Shown: piece by piece, positions 1-6,231 of the stretch
How positions within the stretch are numbered: the stretch's first letter is position 1
How the letters are laid out: each line of letters begins with the position of its first letter
From: Georgenia sp.
GTDB taxonomy: Bacteria > Actinomycetota > Actinomycetes > Actinomycetales > Actinomycetaceae
Assembly: GCA_027322565.1 (NCBI GenBank)
Contig: DAHVRG010000323.1
Location: 1-8,606, forward strand
Reading direction: 5' to 3'
Length of the DNA: 8,606 nt
Program-made: the position numbers and the translations under genes
The notes under the pieces: generated by a model
The model's database searches: none
Told to the model about the DNA's origin: nothing
The model's input: only the letters and a program-made list of their open reading frames with translations

Positions 1-26
1 TGGGGGTTCAAGTCCCCCCTCGGACA
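1..26 (+). tRNA. tRNA-Leu, 3' end only (5' part outside window)
   Basis: Bases 2-6 (GGGGG) pair with 14-18 (CCCCC) around the seven-base loop TTCAAGT (7-13), a canonical T arm. It is followed by the seven-base acceptor strand CTCGGAC (19-25) and the discriminator A26. The next bases are CAG, so CCA is not encoded, which is common in actinobacteria. The T arm plus an acceptor that would pair with GTCCGAG matches what I know of actinobacterial tRNA-Leu with anticodon GAG. The anticodon lies outside the window, so the isotype is a recognition call and not directly read. Confidence 0.85.
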
Positions 27-33
27 CAGTCAG

Positions 34-76
34 GACCCGCAGGATCTCAACGTAAAGGTGAGATCCGCGGGTCTTT
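34..76 (+). terminator. Intrinsic terminator after the tRNA
   Basis: GACCCGC (34-40) and GGATCTCA (42-49) pair perfectly with TGAGATCC (59-66) and GCGGGTC (67-73). This gives a 15-bp stem with one unpaired A (41) and a 9-base loop, followed directly by TTTCTGCTT. It sits 8 bases after the tRNA end and fits a factor-independent terminator for the tRNA transcript. It also insulates the downstream xylanase gene. Bases 77-170 after it show no further gene or clear promoter. Confidence 0.9.
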
Positions 77-170
77 CTGCTTCGTCGCGGCGCGGTGGGG
101 AGGTGCCCCGTGCCGGCTGGGCCACACTCGGCGGAGACCACCGCACCCTCGTCCCGCCGGAGCACCCCGT

Positions 171-1469
171 ATGACGCCGCCGCTCAGCCCTCGTCCCGTC
201 GACACATCGCTGCGCCACCGCACGGCCGAGGCCACCGTGACCGTCCGTGACCCGGCCGGCCGCCCCCTCGCCGACATTTCGGTCACCGTGGAGCAGGTCA
301 GGCACGGCTTCTCCTTCGGCAACATCGGCTTCGACCTCATCCCCTTCGCCAACGGGGAGACCGCGGCCCGGCCCGACAGTCCCTTCGGCGGAGCCTCGCC
401 CGACCAGGGCGAGCACCTTGCGCGACTGTGGCTCGACGTCTTCAACTCGGCGACGCTGCCCTTCTACTGGGCCGGGTTCGAGCCGGAACGCGGGCGGCCG
501 GACACCGCCCGGCTGCTGCGCACCGCAGAGTGGTTCCGGAGCCAGGGATGCGCCGTCAAAGGCCATCCGCTCGCGTGGCACACGCTCGCGCCGGACTGGC
601 TGCGCGACCTGCCGACCCCCGAGGTCGCCGAGACGCTGCGCGCCCGGATCCGACGCGAGGTCGGTGACTTCGCCGGCGTGGTCGACACGTGGGACGCCAT
701 CAACGAGGTCGTCATCATGCCGCTCTTCGCGAACGAGGAGCACGAGAACGCGATCACCCGGCTCTGCCGTGAGCAGGGACGCATCCCCACGATCCGGCTG
801 GCCTTCGAGGAGGCGCGTGCGACGAACCCGTCGGCGACCCTCCTGCTCAACGACTTCGACCTCTCCGCCGCCTACGAGTGCCTCATCGAGGGGGTGCTCG
901 AGGCCGGCATCGAGGTGGACGCCCTGGGGCTGCAGACCCACATGCACCAGGGCTACTGGGGCGAGGAGAAGACCCTCGCCATGCTCGACCGGTTCGCGCG
1001 CTTCGGGCTGCCGCTGCACCTCACGGAGACGACCCTGCTCTCCGGTGAGCTCATGCCGCCGGAGATCGTCGACCTCAACGACCACCAGCCGTCCTCGTGG
1101 CCCTCGACCCCGGAGGGGGAGGCCCGCCAGGCCGACGAGGTCGTCCGCCACTACCGCACCCTCGTCGCCCACCCGGCAGTGGAGGCGGTGACGTACTGGG
1201 GCCTGACCGACGACGGCGCCTGGCTCGGCGCGCCGGCCGGTCTCGTCCGCGCCGACGGCACGCCCAAACCCGCCTACACCGAGCTACGTCGTCTGCTCAA
1301 GGAGGAGTGGTGGGTCGCGCCGACGACCCTGCGCACCGACGCGGACGGTCGGGTGCGCGTGAGCGGCTTCCACGGCGACTACTCGGTCACGGCGGACGGC
1401 GGTACGGCCACCTTCACGCTCACCGGGACGACCCCTCCCGCCGTGGACGTGACCCTGCCGCGGGAGTGA
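171..1469 (+). CDS. GH10-family endo-1,4-beta-xylanase, predicted cytoplasmic
   Basis: The 432-residue product carries the glycoside hydrolase family 10 signature. KGHPLAWHT (about 130-138) corresponds to the usual GHxLxWH strand. WDAINEV (174-180) holds the acid/base Glu179. LTETTLL (284-290) holds the candidate nucleophile Glu286, and TYWGLTDDGAWL (341-352) is the conserved Trp-rich strand. A short beta-rich segment (about 20-52) precedes the barrel, and a beta-rich tail (about 385-430) follows it. No signal peptide is visible, so it would act on short xylo-oligosaccharides inside the cell; this is inferred. The ATG at 171 has a GGAG (159-162) eight bases upstream. The nucleophile region differs from the common ITELD form, so activity on another beta-glycan is possible. 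No transporter or other xylan gene lies beside it. Its last 50 bp overlap the convergent TetR gene. Confidence 0.88.
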   Translation: MTPPLSPRPVDTSLRHRTAEATVTVRDPAGRPLADISVTVEQVRHGFSFGNIGFDLIPFANGETAARPDSPFGGASPDQGEHLARLWLDVFNSATLPFYWAGFEPERGRPDTARLLRTAEWFRSQGCAVKGHPLAWHTLAPDWLRDLPTPEVAETLRARIRREVGDFAGVVDTWDAINEVVIMPLFANEEHENAITRLCREQGRIPTIRLAFEEARATNPSATLLLNDFDLSAAYECLIEGVLEAGIEVDALGLQTHMHQGYWGEEKTLAMLDRFARFGLPLHLTETTLLSGELMPPEIVDLNDHQPSSWPSTPEGEARQADEVVRHYRTLVAHPAVEAVTYWGLTDDGAWLGAPAGLVRADGTPKPAYTELRRLLKEEWWVAPTTLRTDADGRVRVSGFHGDYSVTADGGTATFTLTGTTPPAVDVTLPRE

Positions 1470-2055
1470 CACCGGGCGCGGCCAGCCTGCGGGCCGCGGC
1501 GACCACCGCCGCACGTCTGCGCGCGTGCTCCTCCTCCGACTCCGGACCGGCGATCATGCGCGCGACCTGGGGGACCGCCGCCCACCATCCGGCCAGGGAC
1601 AGGACGAGGAAGGTGAGGTGGTCGGCGTCGAGCTCGTCGGTGACGGTGCCGGCCCGCTGGCCGGCGGTGACCGCGGCCGTCTTGTAGGCGTAGTACTCGC
1701 GCCGCTGCTCCTCGTCGGGCACCTCGGCGGCGAAGGTCAGGCCCTCCCAGCGCAGCAGCCTGCCGAGCTGGGGGTGGGCGCGGTGGTAGTCGTAGACCCG
1801 CCCCGCGTAGTCACCGATGTCCTCCACGGCGAAGGACTCCGCCGGCACGGCCTGGGCGACCGTCGCGAGCTCCTCCCGCAGCACCCGGGCGAAGAGCTCG
1901 CGCTTGCCACCGAAGTAGTTGTAGATGCGTTCCTTGTTGACCCCGGCCACCTTGGCGATGCGCTCGATGGTCGTGCCGTCGGGTCCGTGCTCGGCGAACT
2001 GCGCCACTGCGGCCGCGAGGATGCGGCGCCTGGTCGCCTCGGTGTCCCACGCCAT
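1420..2055 (-). CDS. TetR/AcrR-family transcriptional repressor
   Basis: The 211-residue protein has an N-terminal TetR DNA-binding domain. Helix 1 is around residues 7-23, and the helix-turn-helix is at about 28-47 (TTIERIAKVAGVNKERIYNY), followed by the typical FGGKRELFARVL. The C-terminal helical part (about 60-195) is the ligand-binding and dimerisation domain and gives no clue to the ligand. The ATG at 2055 is preceded by AGGAG (complement of 2061-2065) at five-base spacing, which decides this start over longer in-frame upstream options. It is divergent from the MFS gene across a region with two matching inverted repeats, so it probably represses both itself and the exporter until an inducer binds. 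The last 16 codons are antisense to the xylanase end, and the basic tail there (GSRPRREGSSR) looks non-conserved. Confidence 0.93.
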   Translation of the reverse strand: MAWDTEATRRRILAAAVAQFAEHGPDGTTIERIAKVAGVNKERIYNYFGGKRELFARVLREELATVAQAVPAESFAVEDIGDYAGRVYDYHRAHPQLGRLLRWEGLTFAAEVPDEEQRREYYAYKTAAVTAGQRAGTVTDELDADHLTFLVLSLAGWWAAVPQVARMIAGPESEEEHARRRAAVVAAARRLAAPGVTPAAGSRPRREGSSR

Positions 2056-2078
2056 GTCTTCTCCTGCCGAACGTGCTT

Positions 2079-2094
2079 CCAACGATTCCGTTGG
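2079..2094. promoter_or_regulatory. Candidate TetR operator 1 (tetR-proximal)
   Basis: CCAACG (2079-2084), ATTC, then CGTTGG (2089-2094) form a perfect inverted repeat. The same arms and the same 4-base spacer recur at 2126-2141. It lies 13 bases upstream of the tetR ribosome-binding site, so binding here would block tetR transcription. That it is bound by the neighbouring TetR is inferred from position and duplication. Confidence 0.75.
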
Positions 2095-2120
2095 CCACCT
2101 GGGACCGACCGTACTACGGT
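2091..2120 (+). promoter_or_regulatory. Possible promoter of the MFS/Rossmann unit
   Basis: TTGGCC (2091-2096, four matches to TTGACA) and TACGGT (2115-2120, with T, A and final T matching TATAAT) are separated by 18 bases. They would start transcription near the second operator. The match is weak, and the call rests mainly on position between the two operators. No convincing tetR promoter was found on the other strand. Confidence 0.3.
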
Positions 2121-2121
2121 C
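2107..2121. promoter_or_regulatory. Central palindrome GACCGTA-C-TACGGTC
   Basis: A perfect 7+1+7 palindrome lies between the two CCAACG operators, centred at 2114. Its arms are unrelated to CCAACG/CGTTGG. It could be a binding site for a second regulator, or part of the overlapping divergent promoters. Function unknown. Confidence 0.45.
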
Positions 2122-2123
2122 AC

Positions 2124-2143
2124 CTCCAACGCTACCGTTGGAG
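2124..2143. promoter_or_regulatory. Candidate TetR operator 2 (MFS-proximal)
   Basis: CTCCAACG (2124-2131), CTAC, then CGTTGGAG (2136-2143) form a perfect inverted repeat with 8-bp arms. It shares the core CCAACG-N4-CGTTGG with operator 1, centred 47 bp away. It ends three bases before the GGAGG ribosome-binding site of the MFS gene (2147-2151), a place where a bound repressor would block the promoter or early elongation. Confidence 0.78.
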
Positions 2144-2156
2144 ATTGGAGGACGAT

Positions 2157-3380
2157 ATGTCGGTTCAAGCGGTGGGCGCCCCACCCGCGCGGGACGGGGG
2201 GACCGCGTTCCCGGCCGGGCCGGGGACCGTGGCGCTCCTCGTCGCCACGGCGCTCGTCGTCCTGGCGCAGCTGTACGCGGCGATCCCGCTCCTCGAGCCG
2301 GTGGGGGCGTCACTGGGCGGAGAGGCGACGATCGCGCTGTCCACCGTCTACAGCCTGTGCTACGCCTCCGGGTTCCTGCTCTGGGGGCCGCTCGCCGACC
2401 GCTTCGGCCGACGACGGGTCCTCACCCTCGGACTGACCGGGCTCGTCGTGACGACGGCGGCATGCGCGGCGGCCGGCTCGCTGCCGGTGCTCGCCGTCCT
2501 CCGCGGGGCCCAGGGCCTGGCCGCGGCGAGCTTCGCCCCCGTCGCCCTGGCGTACCTCAGCGAGACGGTGCGGCCCCGGCTGCGCGCCATGGCGATCGGC
2601 GCGATGTCGACGGCGTTCCTCACCGCCGGGATCATCGGCCAGGTCGTCGCGCAGACCGTTGCCGAGCAGCTCGGGTGGTCGTGGCTCTTCGCCGGCAGCG
2701 CTGTCGTCCTCGCCGGCTGCGTGCTCCTGACCCTCGCCGTCGTCCGTGAGCCGCGGGGACGGACGCCGTCCGGTGACCTCGGTCAGCAGTTCACCGCCGT
2801 CGCCCGCCTCCTCGGCCGACGGACGGTCGTCCTCCTGTGCGCGGCGCACGTCACCCTGCTCCTGGCGTTCGTCGCCATGTACACCGCCCTCGGCGGACAT
2901 CTCGCCGGCCTCGGCCACGGCTCCGACACCGTGCTCCTCCTGCGTCTGGTCGCGCTGCCCGGCATGGTCATGAGCCTTGCCACCGGGCCGCTCACGCGGC
3001 TGCTCGGAGGGGTGGCCGGTGTCGCGCGGGCAGGCTACCTCCTCGCGGCCGGAGGCCTGCTCGCCCAGGCCGCCGTCTCCGGCTCGCTCGTCGGGACGGC
3101 GGTCGCCGGTATCGTCTTCGTCACCGGGACGGCGCTGGCCGTGCCGTCGATGATCACCCTGTTCGGCGAGGCAGCCGCACCCCGGCGCGCAGGGGGGATG
3201 GCTCTCAACGGCCTCGTCCTCTTCACCGGGGCGAGCCTCGGTCCGATCGTCGCCCGGGTCGACCTGCCCTTCGCGGCCCTACTCGGCGTGCTCGCCGGCC
3301 TGCTCACCCTGGCGGCGGCGAGCGTGACGCTCGCCTTCCGGGGGCCCCGTCCGGCCCAGCAGCAGGTACTCGTCCGATGA
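2157..3380 (+). CDS. MFS transporter (drug/metabolite exporter type)
   Basis: The 407-residue protein has the length and hydrophobicity of a 12-helix major facilitator. Motif A follows helix 2: GPLADRFGRRRVL (77-89), with Asp81 and the Arg cluster. The stretch at about 150-165 (MSTAFLTAGIIGQVVAQ) resembles the exporter motif in helix 5. A hydrophilic loop near 197-215 divides the two six-helix halves. The ATG at 2157 has GGAGG (2147-2151) at five-base spacing; longer in-frame starts would run through operator 2 and are rejected. The sequence resembles YnfM/arabinose-efflux-type proteins. Divergent TetR control suggests induced efflux of a toxic or signalling small molecule, but the substrate cannot be read. 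Its stop overlaps the ATG of the next gene (ATGA), so both are likely co-translated. Confidence 0.92.
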   Translation: MSVQAVGAPPARDGGTAFPAGPGTVALLVATALVVLAQLYAAIPLLEPVGASLGGEATIALSTVYSLCYASGFLLWGPLADRFGRRRVLTLGLTGLVVTTAACAAAGSLPVLAVLRGAQGLAAASFAPVALAYLSETVRPRLRAMAIGAMSTAFLTAGIIGQVVAQTVAEQLGWSWLFAGSAVVLAGCVLLTLAVVREPRGRTPSGDLGQQFTAVARLLGRRTVVLLCAAHVTLLLAFVAMYTALGGHLAGLGHGSDTVLLLRLVALPGMVMSLATGPLTRLLGGVAGVARAGYLLAAGGLLAQAAVSGSLVGTAVAGIVFVTGTALAVPSMITLFGEAAAPRRAGGMALNGLVLFTGASLGPIVARVDLPFAALLGVLAGLLTLAAASVTLAFRGPRPAQQQVLVR

Positions 3381-4021
3381 CCCGCGTCCTCGTCCTCGGC
3401 GCCACCGGCCGAGCCGGCTCGGCCGTCCTCGCCCACCTCGCCGGCCGGGCCGAGACCACCGCCGCCATCCGTGCTAGAAGGGACCTCGGCCGGGTCCCGG
3501 GGCACGCGCACGTCGCCGTCGTCGACCTGGACGACCCGGCCACAATCCGTGCCGCGCTCCACGAGGCGGACGTCGTCGTCAACGCGGTCCGGCTCCGCGA
3601 GGACATCCCCGGGAACGCGCTCATCGACCTCCACCACCGCATCACCGGGTCCGCGCCGGGCGCCGAGCCCCCGCTCGTCGTGACGGTCGGTGGGGCCGGC
3701 GCGCTGCGCATGCCGGGCGGCCGGAGGTTCTGGCAGGACCCAGCCTTCCCGCGGGTGACCCTGCCGCGCGGTCGTGCCCACGCCGCGCTGCGCGACCACC
3801 TGGAGGCCGGCGACGCGGGGGACCGGTGGACCTACCTCGTCCCGCCACCGGCGTTCCTCCCGGACGCACCCGCGACGGGCCGGTACCACACCTACCGGCC
3901 GGGAACCGACGAGTCGACGTTCACCCGCCGCTCGGTCGGCTACCGCGACTTCGCCCTCGCCGTCTCCGACGTCGTCCTCCGGCCCCGGGTGGGCACGCTG
4001 CTGGTGGCGGCTGACGGGTGA
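3377..4021 (+). CDS. NAD(P)-binding Rossmann-fold (NmrA/atypical SDR-like) protein
   Basis: The 214-residue protein opens with MTRVLVLGATGRAGSAV, a beta-strand followed by the glycine-rich dinucleotide motif GATGRAG (8-14). VVDLDDPATIRAAL (about 48-61) and ADVVVNAV follow, the usual pattern in NAD(P)H-binding SDR-like proteins with an acidic strand and a quantified step before the binding edge. The classical YxxxK catalytic pair is not evident, so it is an atypical SDR, either a redox sensor or a reductase of unknown substrate. The ATG overlaps the MFS stop by four bases, so it belongs to the TetR-controlled unit. It may modify or sense the compound that the transporter exports; this is inference. 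Confidence 0.85.
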   Translation: MTRVLVLGATGRAGSAVLAHLAGRAETTAAIRARRDLGRVPGHAHVAVVDLDDPATIRAALHEADVVVNAVRLREDIPGNALIDLHHRITGSAPGAEPPLVVTVGGAGALRMPGGRRFWQDPAFPRVTLPRGRAHAALRDHLEAGDAGDRWTYLVPPPAFLPDAPATGRYHTYRPGTDESTFTRRSVGYRDFALAVSDVVLRPRVGTLLVAADG

Positions 4022-4045
4022 CCGCCCGGGCCGTACCATCGGGCC

Positions 4046-4423
4046 ATGGGACTGCAGCGAGGCAGCCGGGTCAGGGCGTTCGCCGGCGGCGTCCTGTGCG
4101 CGAACAGCCTCGGGCACCTCGCGTCGGCCGCCGCCGGGAAGGAGCACCTCACGCCCCTCGCCGGAAGGCGGTCGGGCCCGGCGGTCAACGCGGTCTGGGG
4201 GCTGCTCAACCTCGGCGGCGGTCTCCTGCTCGGTCGCGCCGCCGCACCGCCGGGCCGCCGGTGGGGTGCCGAGCTCCACGCCTTCGGGGCCGGTGCGGCC
4301 GGCTTCGCGCTGTGGATGGCCGTGAGCAACCGGGTGCTGCAGACCAACACCGGCGCAGCACCGCGCTCACGGGCTCAAGGCATCTCGGCCTACACGCGAG
4401 CCCGCGACCGTCGGCGTTCGTGA
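4046..4423 (+). CDS. Small predicted membrane protein, family not recognised
   Basis: The 125-residue product has three hydrophobic stretches, at about 11-29 (after the basic start MGLQRGSRVR), 46-66 (VNAVWGLLNLGGGLLLG) and 76-97 (AFGAGAAGFALWMAVS). It ends in an Arg-rich hydrophilic tail (106-125). It begins 24 bases after the preceding stop, and no good ribosome-binding site is visible. It may be the last gene of the TetR-controlled unit, or independent. The tail from about residue 100 overlaps the end of the opposing surface-protein frame (4390-4423) and sits beside a VOC remnant, so the C-terminus may have been altered by a rearrangement. I cannot assign a function. Confidence 0.65.
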   Translation: MGLQRGSRVRAFAGGVLCANSLGHLASAAAGKEHLTPLAGRRSGPAVNAVWGLLNLGGGLLLGRAAAPPGRRWGAELHAFGAGAAGFALWMAVSNRVLQTNTGAAPRSRAQGISAYTRARDRRRS

Positions 4424-6231
4424 GCTCTCGGCCGCGAGCGGCGCCGTAGGCGCGCTCGGTGGCCTCCAGGTCGCGGACCCGGAGCTCGACGTGGTCGATG
4501 CGGTGGCGTCGTCCGGCCGAGCAGCCCAGGGGCGGGCGTCGACGTGCCCTCCCGGTCCGGCGTGGACGGGGCGCGCTCCCCGGTGGGTTGCCACACCTGG
4601 ACAGTCGATGAGGCGAGGTTCACGGTCGCCGACGCCGCGCCGAGCAGGGGGAGGAGCTCGACGGCCAGGGCACGCGCGGTGAACGTCTCCTCACCGGGCG
4701 GCCCGGTGAGCTCCTGGCTGTTGACGGTGACCCGGAGCAGCTCGGAGAGCAGCGGGTCGAGCACGGGGAGCAGCGTTCCGGTCACCGGGGTGACGACCGG
4801 CTCCACCAGCTCGCCGACGAGGCGGGGCAGCGTGGTGTCCAGGAGCGTGCCCAGGGCCCCGGTCAGGGCAGGGACGACGAGGCGGGTGACCGGCGTGAGC
4901 AGGCCGTCGAGCAACTGTCCGACGGGGATGCTGCCGAGCAGGTCGCCGTGGACGTCCAGGTCGAGCGGCTCTCCGGCGAGGAGGTCCCCGACCGTGATGT
5001 CCGCGACGATGTCGAGGTCGACGACGGGGACGGCCACCGTGAGCGTGGCCCCGAGCCGGAGGTGGAGCGACGTCTCCAGGAGGGTCGCCTCCACGGCCGT
5101 GAGGACCCGGTCGACGATGCTCTCGAGGAGCCCGGTGACCGAGGCGACGATCCGGTCGCGGTTCTTCGCCGTGAGGAGCTCGGTGTTGGGCGGCAGGTCG
5201 TTGAGGTCCCCGCCGTCGACGAGACGCCGCAGGTCCACGGATACGAGGCCGCTCGTGAGGCCGATCGTCACGAGTCCGTCGTCGTCCACCAGGGGCGTGG
5301 CGAGCAGCTCGTCGACGAGTGCCCCGAGACCGACCGAGGCGTGCAGCTCGGGTCGGCCGAGGTCCACCACGACGACGGCGAGGTCGACGGAGACTACGGC
5401 GAGGAGGTCGAGTGCGCGCTGGAGCGGTCCCTCCGGCCCGAGGAGTCCGTTGAGCCGGTCGCCCAGCGTGCTCACCGCGCCGTGCAGGCCGCCGACCAGT
5501 TCCCCGACGAGCGGGCTGCTCAGCTGGAGCTCGGCGCCGGCGAGGACGTAGTCGGCCTCCGGCGCCGCGCCCGCCTCCCAGGTGGCGCTCGAGGCGAGGG
5601 CGCCGAGCCCCAGCGAGACGTCGTCGACCACGGCGTCGGTGAGACCGCTGAGCCGCAGCTGGTCGAGCAGCGCGGTGAGGTCGAGGCGGGCGAGGTCGGT
5701 GTCGGAGGGGTCGGCGACCGGTGAGAGGTCCACCGCGCCGTCGTCGGTCACGGTCCCCGCGGCCGCCGTGGCGGTGGAGTGGTCCGCGGCGGCGGCGTAC
5801 CCGTTGAGCAGGCCGGCACCGGCGGACGGGCCCAGGTCGAGGAGGCCGCTGTTGGTGCCGTCGCCGACGAGCGGCAGCCCGAGGGCCGGGAGCTCGAGCG
5901 CGAGGAGGGACTGGAGCGCGTCGACGTCGACGGCGGAGGTCGCCGGGCCGGGCGCGTGCGGGTACTCGGCCGCGGTCGTCGTGACGTCGAGGAGCTCCAG
6001 CCCGAGGCCGTCGACCTCGATGAGCTGGGCGCGTGCGAGCGCCCGCGCCCACCACCCGGTGGAGAGGGTGCCTTCGGTGTACGCCTGGTCGGTCCACCCG
6101 GCGTCCGTCAGGGTGGCCGTCTGGCCGAGCCCGAGCACCGCGACGAGCGTCGCGGCGATGACGGTGAGCCGCGCGCGGGCCGTGCGACGCTGCGCTGGGC
6201 CGGAACGGTGCCTCCCCGGTGCCGGTGTCAT
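4390..6231 (-). CDS. Choice-of-anchor G-type surface protein with SipW-type signal, altered C-terminus
   Basis: The 613-residue protein has a basic N-terminus, a hydrophobic core at about 22-39 (LTVIAATLVAVLGLG) and then GWTDQAYTEG (45-54). This is the signal context shared with the TasA-like product of the same operon. The body (about 65-555) is rich in Leu, Val, Asp and Gly, with repeated LVDELL/GDLLAG/LVGELV-like stretches. It resembles the actinobacterial choice-of-anchor G family, large surface proteins named for their varied C-terminal anchors. The family assignment is by recall. The ATG at 6231 overlaps the upstream stop (ATGA), favouring it over the GTG at 6243. No LPXTG or other anchor is visible. 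Residues from about 574 become Pro/Arg-rich and read out of frame through a VOC remnant, suggesting that the original 3' end was lost. Confidence 0.82.
   Translation of the reverse strand: MTPAPGRHRSGPAQRRTARARLTVIAATLVAVLGLGQTATLTDAGWTDQAYTEGTLSTGWWARALARAQLIEVDGLGLELLDVTTTAAEYPHAPGPATSAVDVDALQSLLALELPALGLPLVGDGTNSGLLDLGPSAGAGLLNGYAAAADHSTATAAAGTVTDDGAVDLSPVADPSDTDLARLDLTALLDQLRLSGLTDAVVDDVSLGLGALASSATWEAGAAPEADYVLAGAELQLSSPLVGELVGGLHGAVSTLGDRLNGLLGPEGPLQRALDLLAVVSVDLAVVVVDLGRPELHASVGLGALVDELLATPLVDDDGLVTIGLTSGLVSVDLRRLVDGGDLNDLPPNTELLTAKNRDRIVASVTGLLESIVDRVLTAVEATLLETSLHLRLGATLTVAVPVVDLDIVADITVGDLLAGEPLDLDVHGDLLGSIPVGQLLDGLLTPVTRLVVPALTGALGTLLDTTLPRLVGELVEPVVTPVTGTLLPVLDPLLSELLRVTVNSQELTGPPGEETFTARALAVELLPLLGAASATVNLASSTVQVWQPTGERAPSTPDREGTSTPAPGLLGRTTPPHRPRRAPGPRPGGHRARLRRRSRPRAHERRRSRARV
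4437..4502 (-). pseudogene. N-terminal remnant of a VOC (glyoxalase/bleomycin-resistance fold) gene
   Basis: In a frame different from the surface protein, the minus strand encodes RIDHVELRVRDLEATERA followed by YGAA. This closely matches the first beta-strand and helix of VOC-superfamily proteins (typical form IDHVxLxVxDLExxxxFYxxxLG), including the metal-type His. There is no start codon next to it, and the frame beyond it (RGRELTNADG...) does not continue the fold. The residual gene is therefore about 22 codons, out of the usual 110-140. It lies at the junction of two convergent genes and looks like the scar of a deletion. Confidence 0.62.

Noticed and set aside
1..170. Integration site of a genomic island at the tRNA 3' end
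   Set aside because: tRNA 3' ends are common attachment sites, but no integrase, repeat of the tRNA end or phage gene is visible in the window.
30..1172. Long minus-strand open frame (about 380 codons) opposite the xylanase
   Set aside because: It is Arg/Gly/Val-rich low-complexity translation, antisense to a gene with clear catalytic motifs; a typical GC-rich shadow frame.
2073..2156. Upstream start that would extend the MFS protein by 28 residues
   Set aside because: It would run through operator 2 and the promoter region and has no ribosome-binding site. The start at 2157 has GGAGG at good spacing.
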